64,000 nucleotides of DNA from positions 489,501-553,500 of the forward strand of contig NZ_FNSF01000002.1 of the NCBI RefSeq assembly GCF_900105455.1. Direction: 5' to 3'. The notes under the pieces are model-generated. The model was not told the DNA's origin. It worked only from the letters and a program-made list of their open reading frames with translations, and made no database searches. Source of the DNA: Tenacibaculum sp. MAR_2009_124. Lineage in GTDB: Bacteria > Bacteroidota > Bacteroidia > Flavobacteriales > Flavobacteriaceae. The position numbers were made by a program, and so were the translations under genes. This document shows positions 1-8,576 of the stretch, piece after piece. Numbering within the stretch: position 1 is the first letter of the stretch; each line of letters starts with the position of its first letter.

Positions 1-31
1 TAAGTATATCATAGAACGTAGAAAGAAATAA
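1..31 (+). CDS. rplB: 50S ribosomal protein L2, C-terminal end (partial)
   Basis: The first 31 bases hold the last nine codons (KYIIERRKK) and a TAA stop of a gene that starts before the window. The basic tail and the position 6 nt upstream of rpsS fit ribosomal protein L2, which precedes S19 in the bacterial S10 operon. Only the tail is visible, so the name rests mainly on gene order. Confidence 0.75.
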   Translation, partial: KYIIERRKK

Positions 32-37
32 TAAGTC

Positions 38-316
38 ATGGCAAGATCATTAAAAAAAGGACCTTACGTTCACTATAAATTAGAGAAAAAAGTTTTAACT
101 AACGTTGAATCTGGAAGTAAATCAGTTATTAAAACTTGGTCTAGAGCAAGTATGATTACTCCTGATTTCGTTGGACAAACTATTGCCGTGCATAACGGAC
201 GTCAGTTTGTTCCAGTATACGTAACTGAAAACATGGTAGGTCATAAATTAGGAGAATTTTCACCAACTCGTTCATTTAGAGGACATGCTGGTGCAAAAAA
301 TAAAGGTAAAAAATAA
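38..316 (+). CDS. rpsS: 30S ribosomal protein S19
   Basis: S19 sits in the head of the small subunit with S13 and contacts the A-site region. The 92-residue product opens with [19 protein letters not shown] and carries the conserved stretch [17 protein letters not shown] before a lysine-rich tail, which is full length for the family. It lies between rplB and rplV in the normal S10-operon order, with gaps of 6 and 10 nt, so it is cotranscribed. Confidence 0.98.
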   Translation: MARSLKKGPYVHYKLEKKVLTNVESGSKSVIKTWSRASMITPDFVGQTIAVHNGRQFVPVYVTENMVGHKLGEFSPTRSFRGHAGAKNKGKK

Positions 317-326
317 GTAGGAAATT

Positions 327-731
327 ATGGGAAGTCGTAAAAAAAACATGGCAACGCAGTTAAAAGAAGCTAGAAAGCAAAAAGCTTTCGCTAAGCTTAC
401 TAACTGTCCTACATCACCAAGAAAAATGCGTTTAGTAGCGGACTTAGTAAGAGGTGTTGAAGTTGAAAAAGCTTTACAAATCTTAAAGTTTAGTCCAAAG
501 GAAGCATCTCGCAACTTAGAAAAGTTGTTATTATCTGCGATTGCTAACTGGCAAGCGAAGAACGAGGGTGCGAGTATTGAAGATGCTGGATTATTCGTGA
601 AATCTATTTTTGTGGATAGCGCTGGAATGTTAAAAAGATTAAGACCAGCTCCACAAGGACGTGCTCATAGAATTAGAAAACGTTCTAATCACGTTACTTT
701 AGAGTTAGGAAGTAAAAATAAAAGTAATTAA
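327..731 (+). CDS. rplV: 50S ribosomal protein L22
   Basis: L22 lines the polypeptide exit tunnel. The product (134 aa from this ATG) contains the family core [18 protein letters not shown] and the C-terminal hairpin [18 protein letters not shown], the part that reaches into the tunnel. An in-frame ATG at 348 would remove seven residues. The upstream start keeps the MGSRKK-like N terminus that I recall from Bacteroidota L22 proteins, so it is preferred. It lies 10 nt after rpsS and 11 nt before rpsC. Confidence 0.97.
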   Translation: MGSRKKNMATQLKEARKQKAFAKLTNCPTSPRKMRLVADLVRGVEVEKALQILKFSPKEASRNLEKLLLSAIANWQAKNEGASIEDAGLFVKSIFVDSAGMLKRLRPAPQGRAHRIRKRSNHVTLELGSKNKSN

Positions 732-742
732 TCAAAGTAGAA

Positions 743-1462
743 ATGGGACAAAAAACAAATCCAATAGGAAATCGTTTAGGAATCATCAGAGGATGGGAGT
801 CTAACTGGTATGGTGGAAATGACTACGGAGATAAAATTGCTGAAGACAATAAGATAAGAAAGTATATTGATGCTAGATTATCTAAAGCAAGTGTTTCACG
901 TGTTATTATCGAGCGTACTTTAAAACTTGTAACCGTTACTATCACTACTGCACGTCCTGGTATTATTATCGGAAAAGGAGGTCAAGAGGTAGACAAGTTA
1001 AAAGAAGAGCTTAAGAAGATTACAGGAAAAGAGGTTCAAATTAATATTTTTGAAATCAAACGTCCTGAGCTAGATGCGAATTTAGTAGCTGCTAGTGTAG
1101 CACGTCAAATCGAAAACAGAATTTCTTATAAGAGAGCTATTAAGATGGCCATTGCCGCTGCAATCAGAATGAATGCAGAAGGAATCAAGATTCAAATATC
1201 TGGTCGTTTAAATGGTGCTGAAATGGCGCGTTCTGAGCATTATAAAGAAGGAAGAATTCCTCTTTCTACTTTTAGAGCGGATATCGATTATGCACTTAAT
1301 GAAGCTCATACTACATACGGAAGAATCGGTGTGAAAGTATGGATTATGAAAGGTGAGGTTTATGGAAAACGTGAATTATCTCCGTTAGTTGGATTATCTA
1401 AGCAAAAAGGTAATAACTCTAACAAAGGTGGAGGAAAGCGTCAACCTCGTAGAAGAAAATAA
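743..1462 (+). CDS. rpsC: 30S ribosomal protein S3
   Basis: S3 lies at the mRNA entry channel of the small subunit. The 239-residue protein has a type II KH domain with the RNA-binding loop [18 protein letters not shown] (about residues 73-90). The C-terminal S3 domain includes [20 protein letters not shown] and ends in a basic Gly/Lys/Arg tail. Length and order (rplV-rpsC-rplP) are normal. Confidence 0.98.
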   Translation: MGQKTNPIGNRLGIIRGWESNWYGGNDYGDKIAEDNKIRKYIDARLSKASVSRVIIERTLKLVTVTITTARPGIIIGKGGQEVDKLKEELKKITGKEVQINIFEIKRPELDANLVAASVARQIENRISYKRAIKMAIAAAIRMNAEGIKIQISGRLNGAEMARSEHYKEGRIPLSTFRADIDYALNEAHTTYGRIGVKVWIMKGEVYGKRELSPLVGLSKQKGNNSNKGGGKRQPRRRK

Positions 1463-1481
1463 TTTTTAAAAGAAATTAGAC

Positions 1482-1913
1482 ATGTTACAGCCAAAAAGAG
1501 TAAAATTTCGTAAAGTTCAGAAGGGCAAGGGTAATATGAGTGGTAACTCTGGCAGAGGAACTCAACTTTCAAATGGAATGTTTGGGATTAAATCGCTAGA
1601 TCAAAACTTACTTACCTCTCGTCAGATAGAAGCAGCTCGTATCGCGGCAACTCGTTATATGAAAAGAGAAGGGCAACTTTGGATTAAAATATTTCCAGAC
1701 AAACCTATTACTAAGAAGCCATTAGAAGTACGTATGGGTAAAGGTAAAGGTGCACCTGATCATTTCGTAGCAGTAGTTAAACCTGGAAGAATCTTGTTTG
1801 AAATTGGTGGTGTGCCAATGGAAGTAGCTAAAGAAGCTTTACGCTTAGCAGCTCAAAAACTTCCGGTGAAGACTAAGTTTATCATCGCAAGAGATTTTGA
1901 TTTTAACGCTTAA
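1482..1913 (+). CDS. rplP: 50S ribosomal protein L16
   Basis: L16 helps organise the A-site and peptidyl-transferase region of the large subunit. The product has 143 aa, close to the usual length. It starts [15 protein letters not shown] and contains [20 protein letters not shown], a diagnostic L16 stretch with the loop that approaches the P-site tRNA. It sits between rpsC and rpmC and shares their operon. Confidence 0.98.
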   Translation: MLQPKRVKFRKVQKGKGNMSGNSGRGTQLSNGMFGIKSLDQNLLTSRQIEAARIAATRYMKREGQLWIKIFPDKPITKKPLEVRMGKGKGAPDHFVAVVKPGRILFEIGGVPMEVAKEALRLAAQKLPVKTKFIIARDFDFNA

Positions 1914-1924
1914 TTCTAGAAACA

Positions 1925-2116
1925 ATGAAACAATCAGAAATTAAAGAATTATCAACAGCTGATTTACAAGATAAGCTTGGAGCGTTGAAGAAAAATTATA
2001 CTGATCTTAAGATGGCTCATGCTATAACTCCATTGGAGAATCCTTTAGAGTTACGTACCTTAAGAAAAACTGTGGCAAGAATTGCTACAGAGTTAACTAA
2101 AAGAGAATTACAATAA
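1925..2116 (+). CDS. rpmC: 50S ribosomal protein L29
   Basis: A 63-residue, largely helical protein that binds near the exit of the polypeptide tunnel. The N-terminal MKQSEIKELSTADLQDKL and the central LENPLELRTLRKTVARI match the L29 family, including the conserved turn before the last helix. It lies 11 nt after rplP and 18 nt before rpsQ in the standard order. Confidence 0.96.
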   Translation: MKQSEIKELSTADLQDKLGALKKNYTDLKMAHAITPLENPLELRTLRKTVARIATELTKRELQ

Positions 2117-2134
2117 TTCTAGTCAGTTTTAAAG

Positions 2135-2392
2135 ATGGAAAAAAGAAATCTTAGAAAAGAGAGAATAGGTGTTGTATCTAGCAATAAGATGGAGAAATCT
2201 ATCGTGGTAAGCGAGGTAAAGAGAGTAAAGCACCCAATGTACGGAAAGTTCGTTTTGAAAACGAAGAAGTATGTTGCACATGACGAGAATAACGATTGCA
2301 ACGAAGGTGATACTGTTAAAATAATGGAAACTCGTCCATTAAGTAAATCTAAGCGTTGGAGATTAGTAGAAATCCTAGAAAGAGCTAAATAA
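2135..2392 (+). CDS. rpsQ: 30S ribosomal protein S17
   Basis: S17 is an OB-fold protein that binds 16S rRNA early in assembly. The 85-aa product has the motifs [19 protein letters not shown] and [20 protein letters not shown], followed by [20 protein letters not shown], all classic S17 signatures. The stop codon lies 1 nt before the rplN start, so the two genes are probably translationally coupled. Confidence 0.98.
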   Translation: MEKRNLRKERIGVVSSNKMEKSIVVSEVKRVKHPMYGKFVLKTKKYVAHDENNDCNEGDTVKIMETRPLSKSKRWRLVEILERAK

Positions 2393-2393
2393 T

Positions 2394-2762
2394 ATGTTAC
2401 AAACAGAATCAAGATTAAAAGTAGCAGACAATACTGGTGCCAAAGAGGTTTTAGTAATTAGAGTTTTAGGAGGAACAAGAAAGCGTTACGCTAGCGTTGG
2501 AGATAAAATCGTAGTTACGGTAAAGTCTGCAACTCCAAACGGAACTGTAAAGAAAGGTCAAGTATCTCGTGCAGTTGTTGTTCGTACTAAGAAAGAAGTT
2601 AGACGTAAAGACGGATCATATATCAGATTTGATGATAACGCATGTGTGTTATTAAATCCAACTGAGGAAATGAGAGGAACTCGTGTTTTCGGACCTGTGG
2701 CTCGTGAATTACGTGAGAAACAATTTATGAAGATAGTATCATTAGCACCTGAAGTGCTTTAA
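2394..2762 (+). CDS. rplN: 50S ribosomal protein L14
   Basis: L14 lies at the subunit interface and forms bridges with 16S rRNA. The 122-residue sequence begins [19 protein letters not shown] and ends [23 protein letters not shown], both highly conserved, and the length matches the family exactly. It is the first gene of the classical spc operon, here fused to the S10 operon without a visible gap. Confidence 0.98.
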   Translation: MLQTESRLKVADNTGAKEVLVIRVLGGTRKRYASVGDKIVVTVKSATPNGTVKKGQVSRAVVVRTKKEVRRKDGSYIRFDDNACVLLNPTEEMRGTRVFGPVARELREKQFMKIVSLAPEVL

Positions 2763-2775
2763 AATCGAAGATAAG

Positions 2776-3084
2776 ATGAAGAAGTTTAAAATCAAATCAG
2801 GAGATACTGTTAAAGTTATCGCTGGAGACCACAAGGGGGCTGAAGGTAAAGTATTAAGTATACTTAAAGATACGGACAGACTAGTAGTTGAAGGGGTTAA
2901 TATGGTTTCTAAGCATACTAAACCTAGTGCTACTAATCCGCAAGGAGGTATCGTAAAAAAAGAAGCTTCATTACACATTTCTAACGTTGCACTTGTTGAA
3001 GACGGTGAAACAGTTAGAGTAGGTTACAGAGTTGATGGAGATAAGAAGGTAAGATTTTCAAAGAAATCAGATAAAGCAATATAA
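2776..3084 (+). CDS. rplX: 50S ribosomal protein L24
   Basis: L24 is an assembly-initiator protein of the large subunit. The 102-aa product has the N-terminal KOW motif ([20 protein letters not shown]). The family stretch [20 protein letters not shown] and a C-terminal basic segment follow. The stop is 2 nt before the rplE start, which suggests coupled translation. Confidence 0.97.
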   Translation: MKKFKIKSGDTVKVIAGDHKGAEGKVLSILKDTDRLVVEGVNMVSKHTKPSATNPQGGIVKKEASLHISNVALVEDGETVRVGYRVDGDKKVRFSKKSDKAI

Positions 3085-3086
3085 CC

Positions 3087-3635
3087 ATGAGTTACGTACC
3101 AAGATTAAAAGAGGAGTACAAGAGCAAAGTTGTAAAAGCTCTTACTGAAGAATTCGGTTATAACAATCTAATGCAAGTGCCAAAATTACAAAAAATCGTT
3201 GTAAGCAAAGGGGTAGGTGCAGCTATAGCTGATAAGAAATTAATTGAATATGCTATTGAGGAATTGACTACAATTACTGGGCAGAAAGCAGTTTCAACTA
3301 TATCTAAAAAAGATGTAGCAAACTTCAAACTACGTAAAGGAATGCCTATTGGAGCAAAGGTTACGTTAAGAGGTAATGTTATGTACGAGTTTTTAGATCG
3401 TTTAGTCACTGCTTCTTTACCGCGTGTTAGAGATTTCAACGGTATAGCTAATGGTTTTGATGGTAGAGGTAATTATAATTTAGGAATTACTGAACAAATC
3501 ATTTTCCCAGAAATTAATATTGATCAAGTGAAAAAAATTAGTGGAATGGATATTACATTTGTAACATCTGCAGGAACTGATAAAGAAGCGAAATCATTAT
3601 TAGCAGAATTAGGATTACCATTTAAAAAGAATTAA
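3087..3635 (+). CDS. rplE: 50S ribosomal protein L5
   Basis: L5 binds 5S rRNA and forms an inter-subunit bridge near the P-site tRNA. The 182-residue product contains [16 protein letters not shown] near the N terminus. It also has the diagnostic [20 protein letters not shown] and [19 protein letters not shown] stretches, and is full length. It lies 2 nt after rplX and 4 nt before rpsN. Confidence 0.98.
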   Translation: MSYVPRLKEEYKSKVVKALTEEFGYNNLMQVPKLQKIVVSKGVGAAIADKKLIEYAIEELTTITGQKAVSTISKKDVANFKLRKGMPIGAKVTLRGNVMYEFLDRLVTASLPRVRDFNGIANGFDGRGNYNLGITEQIIFPEINIDQVKKISGMDITFVTSAGTDKEAKSLLAELGLPFKKN

Positions 3636-3639
3636 TAAG

Positions 3640-3909
3640 ATGGCTAAAGAATCAATGAAAGCGCGTGAGCGCAAAAGAGCTAAAACGGTAGAGAAATACG
3701 CTGAAAAGAGAAAAGCTTTGAAAGAAGCTGGAGACTATGAAGGCTTACAAAAGTTACCGAAAAATGCTTCACCGGTTAGAAAGCATAACCGTTGTAAATT
3801 AACTGGACGTCCAAAAGGATATATGCGTCAGTTTGGTATTTCACGTGTAACTTTCCGTGAAATGGCGAACCAAGGGTTAATTCCTGGAGTTAAGAAAGCA
3901 AGCTGGTAA
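3640..3909 (+). CDS. rpsN: 30S ribosomal protein S14
   Basis: S14 completes the head of the small subunit. At 89 aa, without the paired CxxC motifs of the zinc form, this is the longer zinc-independent type. Diagnostic residues are [20 protein letters not shown] and the C terminus [11 protein letters not shown]. It is the last gene before the unusual break in the cluster: an intrinsic terminator follows within about 25 nt, and rpsH does not appear until 6508. Confidence 0.98.
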   Translation: MAKESMKARERKRAKTVEKYAEKRKALKEAGDYEGLQKLPKNASPVRKHNRCKLTGRPKGYMRQFGISRVTFREMANQGLIPGVKKASW

Positions 3910-3932
3910 AATATTTATTTTATTATATAAAA

Positions 3933-3966
3933 AAGGTCATACTGTTAAAGTATGGCCTTTTTGTTT
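3933..3966 (+). terminator. Intrinsic terminator after rpsN
   Basis: An 8-bp stem (GGTCATAC with GTATGGCC, one G-T pair) around a loop of about 6 nt is followed by TTTTTGTTTT. It follows the rpsN stop by about 23 nt. It would end transcription inside what is normally one continuous spc operon. Confidence 0.8.
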
Positions 3967-4011
3967 TGTAACGATTAAACAATAATTGACATTTCGTATG
4001 TTTGAGGACAT

Positions 4012-4872
4012 ATGAAAAACAATATTACGACATACTTAAACAGAGTGTATCCATATTACTATAATTTAAGAAACACGATAATTATAGGGGGATTAGTTTT
4101 GTTGTTGTCTGTTTGTTTTAGCATTTTTTTTGAGCCGTTTGAAGTTAATCAAGGTGAACTTAAGTTTAGTTTTTTTCTGGTTTCTTTAATACATTCTTTG
4201 TTGTCGCTTGTAGTTTTTTTTATACTAGTATTGGTTTTACAATTATTCAGAACTAATGGTAAAACATGGAGAATAAAAGATGAATTTGGATTCTTATTGA
4301 CTTTAATAATAATAATAGGAGTGTTTCAGTTTTTAATACGAGATTTTATTTATGATAAAGATGATAATTGGTCTTTAAGATATTTATACGAGGAAGTTAG
4401 AAATACAATCTTAGTAGGAGGTCTTTTAATTTTTATAATTACGTCTATTAATGCTAAAAGATTAAATTTAAAAAAGGAGTCAAAGGAAAAAGAGGGGATG
4501 TTTAGTAAGGACTCTATTCCTTTTGTATCAAATGAAATAGCAATAAAAACACAAGTAAGGTTAGATGATTTTGTTTTAAATATTAATGAGTTTGTTTGCG
4601 CCAAGTCGGATAAAAATTATGTAAAGATTGTTCTAAATAATGATGTAATGTTAAAAAGAATGACCATAAAGAGTTTAGAGGATCAATTGTGTTCCTATAA
4701 ATTTATCTTTAGAACTCATCGTTCATTTATTTTAAATCTAAAAGTAGTCCAATCAGTAGAAAGAAGCTCACAAGGCTATAAAGTTTTAATTAGAAATTTT
4801 AAGGAAATAGTACCCGTTTCTCGAGCAATGATTATTGAATTTGATAAGAAGAATAGAACCATTAATAATTAA
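4012..4872 (+). CDS. Membrane-anchored LytTR-family transcriptional regulator
   Basis: A 286-residue predicted DNA-binding regulator held in the inner membrane. The N-terminal half has four hydrophobic segments (about residues 24-46, 53-79, 92-111 and 131-146), and no receiver domain is visible. A linker leads to a C-terminal LytTR domain (about residues 183-280) with CAKSDKNYVKIVL and FIFRTHRSFILNL, as in LytR/AgrA-type regulators. The gene sits inside the ribosomal cluster, after a terminator, and is followed by an acyltransferase whose upstream region carries a perfect inverted repeat, so that gene is its likely target. The ligand or signal is unknown. Confidence 0.85.
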   Translation: MKNNITTYLNRVYPYYYNLRNTIIIGGLVLLLSVCFSIFFEPFEVNQGELKFSFFLVSLIHSLLSLVVFFILVLVLQLFRTNGKTWRIKDEFGFLLTLIIIIGVFQFLIRDFIYDKDDNWSLRYLYEEVRNTILVGGLLIFIITSINAKRLNLKKESKEKEGMFSKDSIPFVSNEIAIKTQVRLDDFVLNINEFVCAKSDKNYVKIVLNNDVMLKRMTIKSLEDQLCSYKFIFRTHRSFILNLKVVQSVERSSQGYKVLIRNFKEIVPVSRAMIIEFDKKNRTINN

Positions 4873-4994
4873 TTTATACTGTTAATAATCAAATTTAGTT
4901 TGTAATTAGGGCTATATTTATAATCTAATTATAGTAAGAGGAACTATATATTCTTGGATTTTTAGAGCTACTTGATATTAGTAACATATTTTAT

Positions 4995-5013
4995 GCTATT
5001 TGTCCCAAATAGC
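4995..5013. promoter_or_regulatory. Candidate operator: perfect inverted repeat upstream of the acyltransferase
   Basis: GCTATTTG-TCC-CAAATAGC is a perfect 8-bp inverted repeat with a 3-nt spacer. A second, partly related block (GGGCTAAACGG) lies about 10 nt downstream, and a -7-like TATTTTCG sits at 5046-5053. No T-run follows, so this is not a terminator. Binding by the adjacent LytTR protein is inferred from position only. Confidence 0.45.
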
Positions 5014-5045
5014 CGTAATACTGGGCTAAACGGATTTCATGTATC

Positions 5046-5053
5046 TATTTTCG
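5046..5053 (+). promoter_or_regulatory. Candidate -7 element for the acyltransferase gene
   Basis: TATTTTCG is one mismatch from the Bacteroidota -7 consensus TAnnTTTG and lies 24 nt before the start codon at 5077. No clear TTG -33 element is present at the usual distance. That would fit a promoter needing an activator bound at the upstream inverted repeat. Confidence 0.4.
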
Positions 5054-5076
5054 TAAAAACTATTTAATTTTTTAAA

Positions 5077-6201
5077 ATGGATAAAATAAGAAGGTACGAT
5101 TTGGATTGGTTACGTGTAATTTCGGTTTTTGCGGTTTTTTTACATCATGTATTAATGCCTTTTAATGGAGATGGATTTCATATTATAAATGAAGAATCGA
5201 GTAAAGTATTAGATGACACTATGGTGTATTTTGAACAGTTTAGATTACCCTTGTTGTTTTTGGTATCTGGAATAGGAACAGTGTATGCGTTTTCTAAGAG
5301 GAACTGGTTGAGTTTTATGAAAGAGCGAAGTAAAAGATTGTTAATTCCATTGATTTTTGGAGTATTGGTATTAGTACCGCCTCAAATTTATTTCGAATTC
5401 TTGAATGAGCACGAAAGTTTTCTTATTGAATATCCAACTATCATGAGTAAACTGGAAGTCAATCATCTTTGGTTTATTGAGAATCTTTTTCTGATGTCTT
5501 TGGTTTTTATTCCATTTATAGTTTTTTTTAATTCGAATAGAAGTGCTAAAATAAAGCGGTACATACGGAAAGTAACAACTAACTACGGCTTGTTTTTATG
5601 GGTAACTTTGTTAATAGTAATAAGGGTTATAACTAAACATTATTTTCCAAGTGATTCTAAAAGTTTCACGAATCCCTCGACAACGTTATACTACAGTTTC
5701 TTTTATGCAAGTGGAATAGTTATTTCAAGTACTAAGAGCTTATGGAAGGTGCTATTGAAAAATAGGAGGAGAAATTTAATTATATCATTATTGTGCAGTT
5801 TAATTTTCTATGGTTATTATTATATTCCTAATGAGTATGTTTCTCCTTATTTTTCTTTAACAACGAGATGGCACTTGTGGTATATTGCCTGTTCTTTAGT
5901 TTCTTGGTCTGTCATAATATGTTGTTTAGGGTATGGGCAAATATTTTTAAATAAAAGAAGTAAATTATTATATAAACTTAACGAAGCTGTATATCCTTTC
6001 TATATGCTACATCAAACGGTAATAATTGCTATTGGATATTATGTTTTAAAAATTAAAGCAGATATATCGGTAAAGATAGTTGTTTTAAGTATTAGCTCAT
6101 TCTTTGTAATAACAGCAATTTATTTATTGTGTGTATATCCGTTTAAATGGATGCGTTTTTTATTTGGTATGAAAGAAAAAAAAACAGTGCTAAAAAACTA
6201 A
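5077..6201 (+). CDS. Membrane acyltransferase (acyltransferase 3 / OafA-like family)
   Basis: A polytopic 374-residue membrane protein. The N terminus RYDLDWLRVISVFAVFLHH holds the conserved Arg and catalytic-type His region of acyltransferase 3 proteins, which move acetyl or other acyl groups onto sugars or lipids at the membrane. About ten hydrophobic segments follow, with LNEAVYPFYMLHQTVII near the C terminus, another family hallmark. It follows the LytTR gene by 204 nt with its own candidate promoter and operator. The acceptor substrate cannot be told from sequence. Its place between rpsN and rpsH is abnormal and suggests insertion or rearrangement. Confidence 0.85.
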   Translation: MDKIRRYDLDWLRVISVFAVFLHHVLMPFNGDGFHIINEESSKVLDDTMVYFEQFRLPLLFLVSGIGTVYAFSKRNWLSFMKERSKRLLIPLIFGVLVLVPPQIYFEFLNEHESFLIEYPTIMSKLEVNHLWFIENLFLMSLVFIPFIVFFNSNRSAKIKRYIRKVTTNYGLFLWVTLLIVIRVITKHYFPSDSKSFTNPSTTLYYSFFYASGIVISSTKSLWKVLLKNRRRNLIISLLCSLIFYGYYYIPNEYVSPYFSLTTRWHLWYIACSLVSWSVIICCLGYGQIFLNKRSKLLYKLNEAVYPFYMLHQTVIIAIGYYVLKIKADISVKIVVLSISSFFVITAIYLLCVYPFKWMRFLFGMKEKKTVLKN

Positions 6202-6507
6202 AAATATAGCATGCTTGATTGTGTTCAAGATTTGTACCTATGTAATACGAATTGACAATAAATTAATAGTCAAACTGATAATTGGTAAAAGCCTTTTTTT
6301 TTCGAAAACTTTATGTATATTTGCACTCTGTTTTTTATGGGGTAATTACGCCTTGTAATGAAATTTTATGTAAAAAGGTTTCATTTTTTAGAGCATAATT
6401 GTCATAAAAACAAAAAATAAATATTAACTGGTTTCAGGTTTAGTAATTACGATAAGTCGTAGGTACTATAGAAATTACTAAAAACCAAAACCGCAAATTA
6501 ATTAATT
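6202..6507 (+). promoter_or_regulatory. Promoter and structured leader of the second ribosomal half-operon
   Basis: This 306-nt gap holds no gene. TATATTTG at 6316-6323 matches the flavobacterial -7 element, though I see no good TTG at -33. That would give an rpsH leader of roughly 180 nt. Within it, TTTAGTAATT (6439-6448) pairs perfectly with AATTACTAAA (6473-6482), and the loop contains a small hairpin (ACGA/TCGT). The stem ends about 25 nt before the rpsH start. It could be an autoregulatory r-protein site; that is inference. Confidence 0.5.
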
Positions 6508-6906
6508 ATGTACACAGATCCAATCGCGGATTTTCTAACTCGAGTGAGAAATGCAATCGGTGCAGGTCACAGAGTTGTTGAGGTTCCTGCTTCAAAGCTG
6601 AAGAAGGAGATGACCAAAATTTTGTTCGATCAAGGGTACATTTTAAGTTATCAATTCAATGATGAATCTGTACAAGGTTCAATCAAGATAGCTTTAAAGT
6701 ACGACAGATCAACAAAGGAGTCAGTTATCAGAAAGATTCAAAGAGTTTCAACGCCAGGTTTACGTAAGTATGTGGGAGCTAAAGAAATGCCTAGAGTTTT
6801 AAACGGTTTAGGTATTGCTATTGTGTCAACATCGAGAGGTGTAATGACTAACAAGAAAGCTCGTCAAGAAAACGTAGGGGGAGAAGTATTATGTTACGTT
6901 TACTAA
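6508..6906 (+). CDS. rpsH: 30S ribosomal protein S8
   Basis: S8 binds the central domain of 16S rRNA; in E. coli it also represses the spc operon. The 132-aa product starts MYTDPIADFLTRVRNAIGAG and ends with the conserved GIAIVSTSRGVMTNKKARQ plus GGEVLCYVY, so it is complete. It normally follows rpsN directly, but here about 2.6 kb of non-ribosomal DNA intervenes. A long leader with a hairpin precedes it. Confidence 0.98.
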   Translation: MYTDPIADFLTRVRNAIGAGHRVVEVPASKLKKEMTKILFDQGYILSYQFNDESVQGSIKIALKYDRSTKESVIRKIQRVSTPGLRKYVGAKEMPRVLNGLGIAIVSTSRGVMTNKKARQENVGGEVLCYVY

Positions 6907-6921
6907 AAACACGTTTGTAAA

Positions 6922-7467
6922 ATGAGTAGAATAGGAAAAAATCCAATCGCATTGCCACAAGGTGTTGAAGTTAAAGTAAACGATAACGTGGTAACAGTAA
7001 AAGGTAAATTAGGAGAATTAACGCAAGAGTTAACTTCTAATATTACTGTAAAAGTTGAAGATGGTACTATTACAGTTGAAAGACCATCAGAAACTAAAGA
7101 GCACAGAGCTAAGCATGGTTTATACCGTTCTTTAATCAATAATATGATTGAAGGAGTTAGCAAAGGTTATACGAAAGAATTAGAGTTAGTTGGAGTTGGT
7201 TATAGAGCTTCAAATCAAGGTCAAAAATTAGATTTAGCTTTAGGTTTTTCTCATAACATAGTTTTAGAATTAGCTCCAGAAGTTAAAATAGAGACGGTTT
7301 CTGAAAAAGGTAAGAACCCAATCATAAAGTTAACTTCACATGATAAGCAATTAGTAGGTCAAGTTGCCGCTAAAATTCGTTCATTCCGTAAGCCAGAACC
7401 TTACAAAGGAAAAGGAATTAAGTTTGTAGGAGAAGTATTAAGAAGAAAAGCAGGTAAATCTGCATAA
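6922..7467 (+). CDS. rplF: 50S ribosomal protein L6
   Basis: L6 lies near the factor-binding site of the large subunit. The 181-residue product starts [19 protein letters not shown]. It carries both repeats of the fold and the C-terminal signature [19 protein letters not shown]. Length is normal. It lies 15 nt after rpsH and is clearly cotranscribed with it. Confidence 0.98.
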   Translation: MSRIGKNPIALPQGVEVKVNDNVVTVKGKLGELTQELTSNITVKVEDGTITVERPSETKEHRAKHGLYRSLINNMIEGVSKGYTKELELVGVGYRASNQGQKLDLALGFSHNIVLELAPEVKIETVSEKGKNPIIKLTSHDKQLVGQVAAKIRSFRKPEPYKGKGIKFVGEVLRRKAGKSA

Positions 7468-7487
7468 TAAATAAGAGAAATATTATT

Positions 7488-7838
7488 ATGGCATTATCAA
7501 AGCTTGAAAGAAGACAACGTATTAAGTATAGAATAAGAAAAATAATAACTGGAACTGCTCAAAAGCCAAGGTTATCTGTTTTTAGAAGTAATAAAGAGAT
7601 CTATGCTCAATTAATTGACGATGTTGCTGGAGTTACATTAGTATCAGCTTCATCAAGAGATAAAGAGGTTTCATCTAGCTCTAAAGTAGAGGCAGCTACA
7701 GCAGTTGGGAAATCTATTGCTGAAAAGGCTGTTAAAGCTGGAGTGGAAACTGTTGCTTTTGATCGTAACGGTTATTTATACCACGGAAGAGTAAAAGTAT
7801 TAGCTGACGCTGCAAGAGAAGCTGGTTTAAAATTTTAA
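7488..7838 (+). CDS. rplR: 50S ribosomal protein L18
   Basis: L18 attaches 5S rRNA to the large subunit together with L5. The 116-aa product has [20 protein letters not shown] at the N terminus and [20 protein letters not shown] near the C terminus, both standard L18 motifs. It lies between rplF and rpsE as expected. Confidence 0.98.
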   Translation: MALSKLERRQRIKYRIRKIITGTAQKPRLSVFRSNKEIYAQLIDDVAGVTLVSASSRDKEVSSSSKVEAATAVGKSIAEKAVKAGVETVAFDRNGYLYHGRVKVLADAAREAGLKF

Positions 7839-7849
7839 GAAATTATATT

Positions 7850-8371
7850 ATGTTAGGATATAAAAACGTAGAAAGAGTAAAACCAAGCGGATTAGAGCTT
7901 GTAGATAAATTAGTTGGCGTACAACGTGTTACTAAGGTAACTAAAGGTGGTAGAGCATTCGGTTTTTCTGCAATTGTTGTTGTTGGTGATGGAAGTGGAG
8001 TTGTAGGTCACGGATTAGGAAAGTCTAAAGACGTTTCGTCTGCAATTGCAAAAGCAGTTGAAGAAGCTAAAAAGAATTTAGTTCGCATTCCTCTTTTAGA
8101 TGGTACTTTACCTCATGAGCAAAAAGGTAAATTTGGTGGAGCTAGGGTTTTCATTAAGCCAGCATCACATGGTACCGGAGTTATCGCAGGTGGAGCTGTT
8201 CGTTCAGTTTTAGAATCTGTAGGAGTAAAAGACGTATTATCAAAATCTCAAGGTTCTTCTAACCCTCATAATGTGGTTAAGGCTACTTTCGATGCATTGT
8301 TACAATTACGTAGTGCAGAGACTATCGCTAAGCAAAGAGGAATTTCTTTAGAGAGAGTTTTTAACGGATAA
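7850..8371 (+). CDS. rpsE: 30S ribosomal protein S5
   Basis: S5 helps form the mRNA entry tunnel and affects decoding accuracy. The 173-residue product has the double-stranded-RNA-binding region with [20 protein letters not shown] and [14 protein letters not shown]. The C-terminal domain includes [20 protein letters not shown]. It is complete and lies in the usual place, 11 nt before rpmD. Confidence 0.98.
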   Translation: MLGYKNVERVKPSGLELVDKLVGVQRVTKVTKGGRAFGFSAIVVVGDGSGVVGHGLGKSKDVSSAIAKAVEEAKKNLVRIPLLDGTLPHEQKGKFGGARVFIKPASHGTGVIAGGAVRSVLESVGVKDVLSKSQGSSNPHNVVKATFDALLQLRSAETIAKQRGISLERVFNG

Positions 8372-8382
8372 AATTTAAGACG

Positions 8383-8565
8383 ATGAGTAAAATTAAAGTT
8401 ACACAAGTAAAAAGTCAAATTGGTCGCCTTAAAAATCAAAAAAGAACTTTAGAGGCGTTGGGTTTACGTAAAATCAACCAAACTGTAGAGCACGAAGCAT
8501 CGGCTACAATTTTGGGGATGGTAAATAAAGTTAAACACTTAATTTCTGTTGAAGAAATTAAATAA
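8383..8565 (+). CDS. rpmD: 50S ribosomal protein L30
   Basis: A 60-residue large-subunit protein. KVTQVKSQIGRLKNQKRTLE and LGLRKINQTVEHEASATILG match the L30 family from end to end. Its place between rpsE and rplO (gaps of 11 nt on both sides) supports the assignment. Confidence 0.97.
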   Translation: MSKIKVTQVKSQIGRLKNQKRTLEALGLRKINQTVEHEASATILGMVNKVKHLISVEEIK

Positions 8566-8576
8566 GATATTATAAA

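Noticed and set aside
4012-6201. The LytTR-acyltransferase pair as a mobile element cargo
   Set aside because: No transposase, terminal repeats, integrase or target duplication can be seen around the pair, so the mode of insertion stays open.
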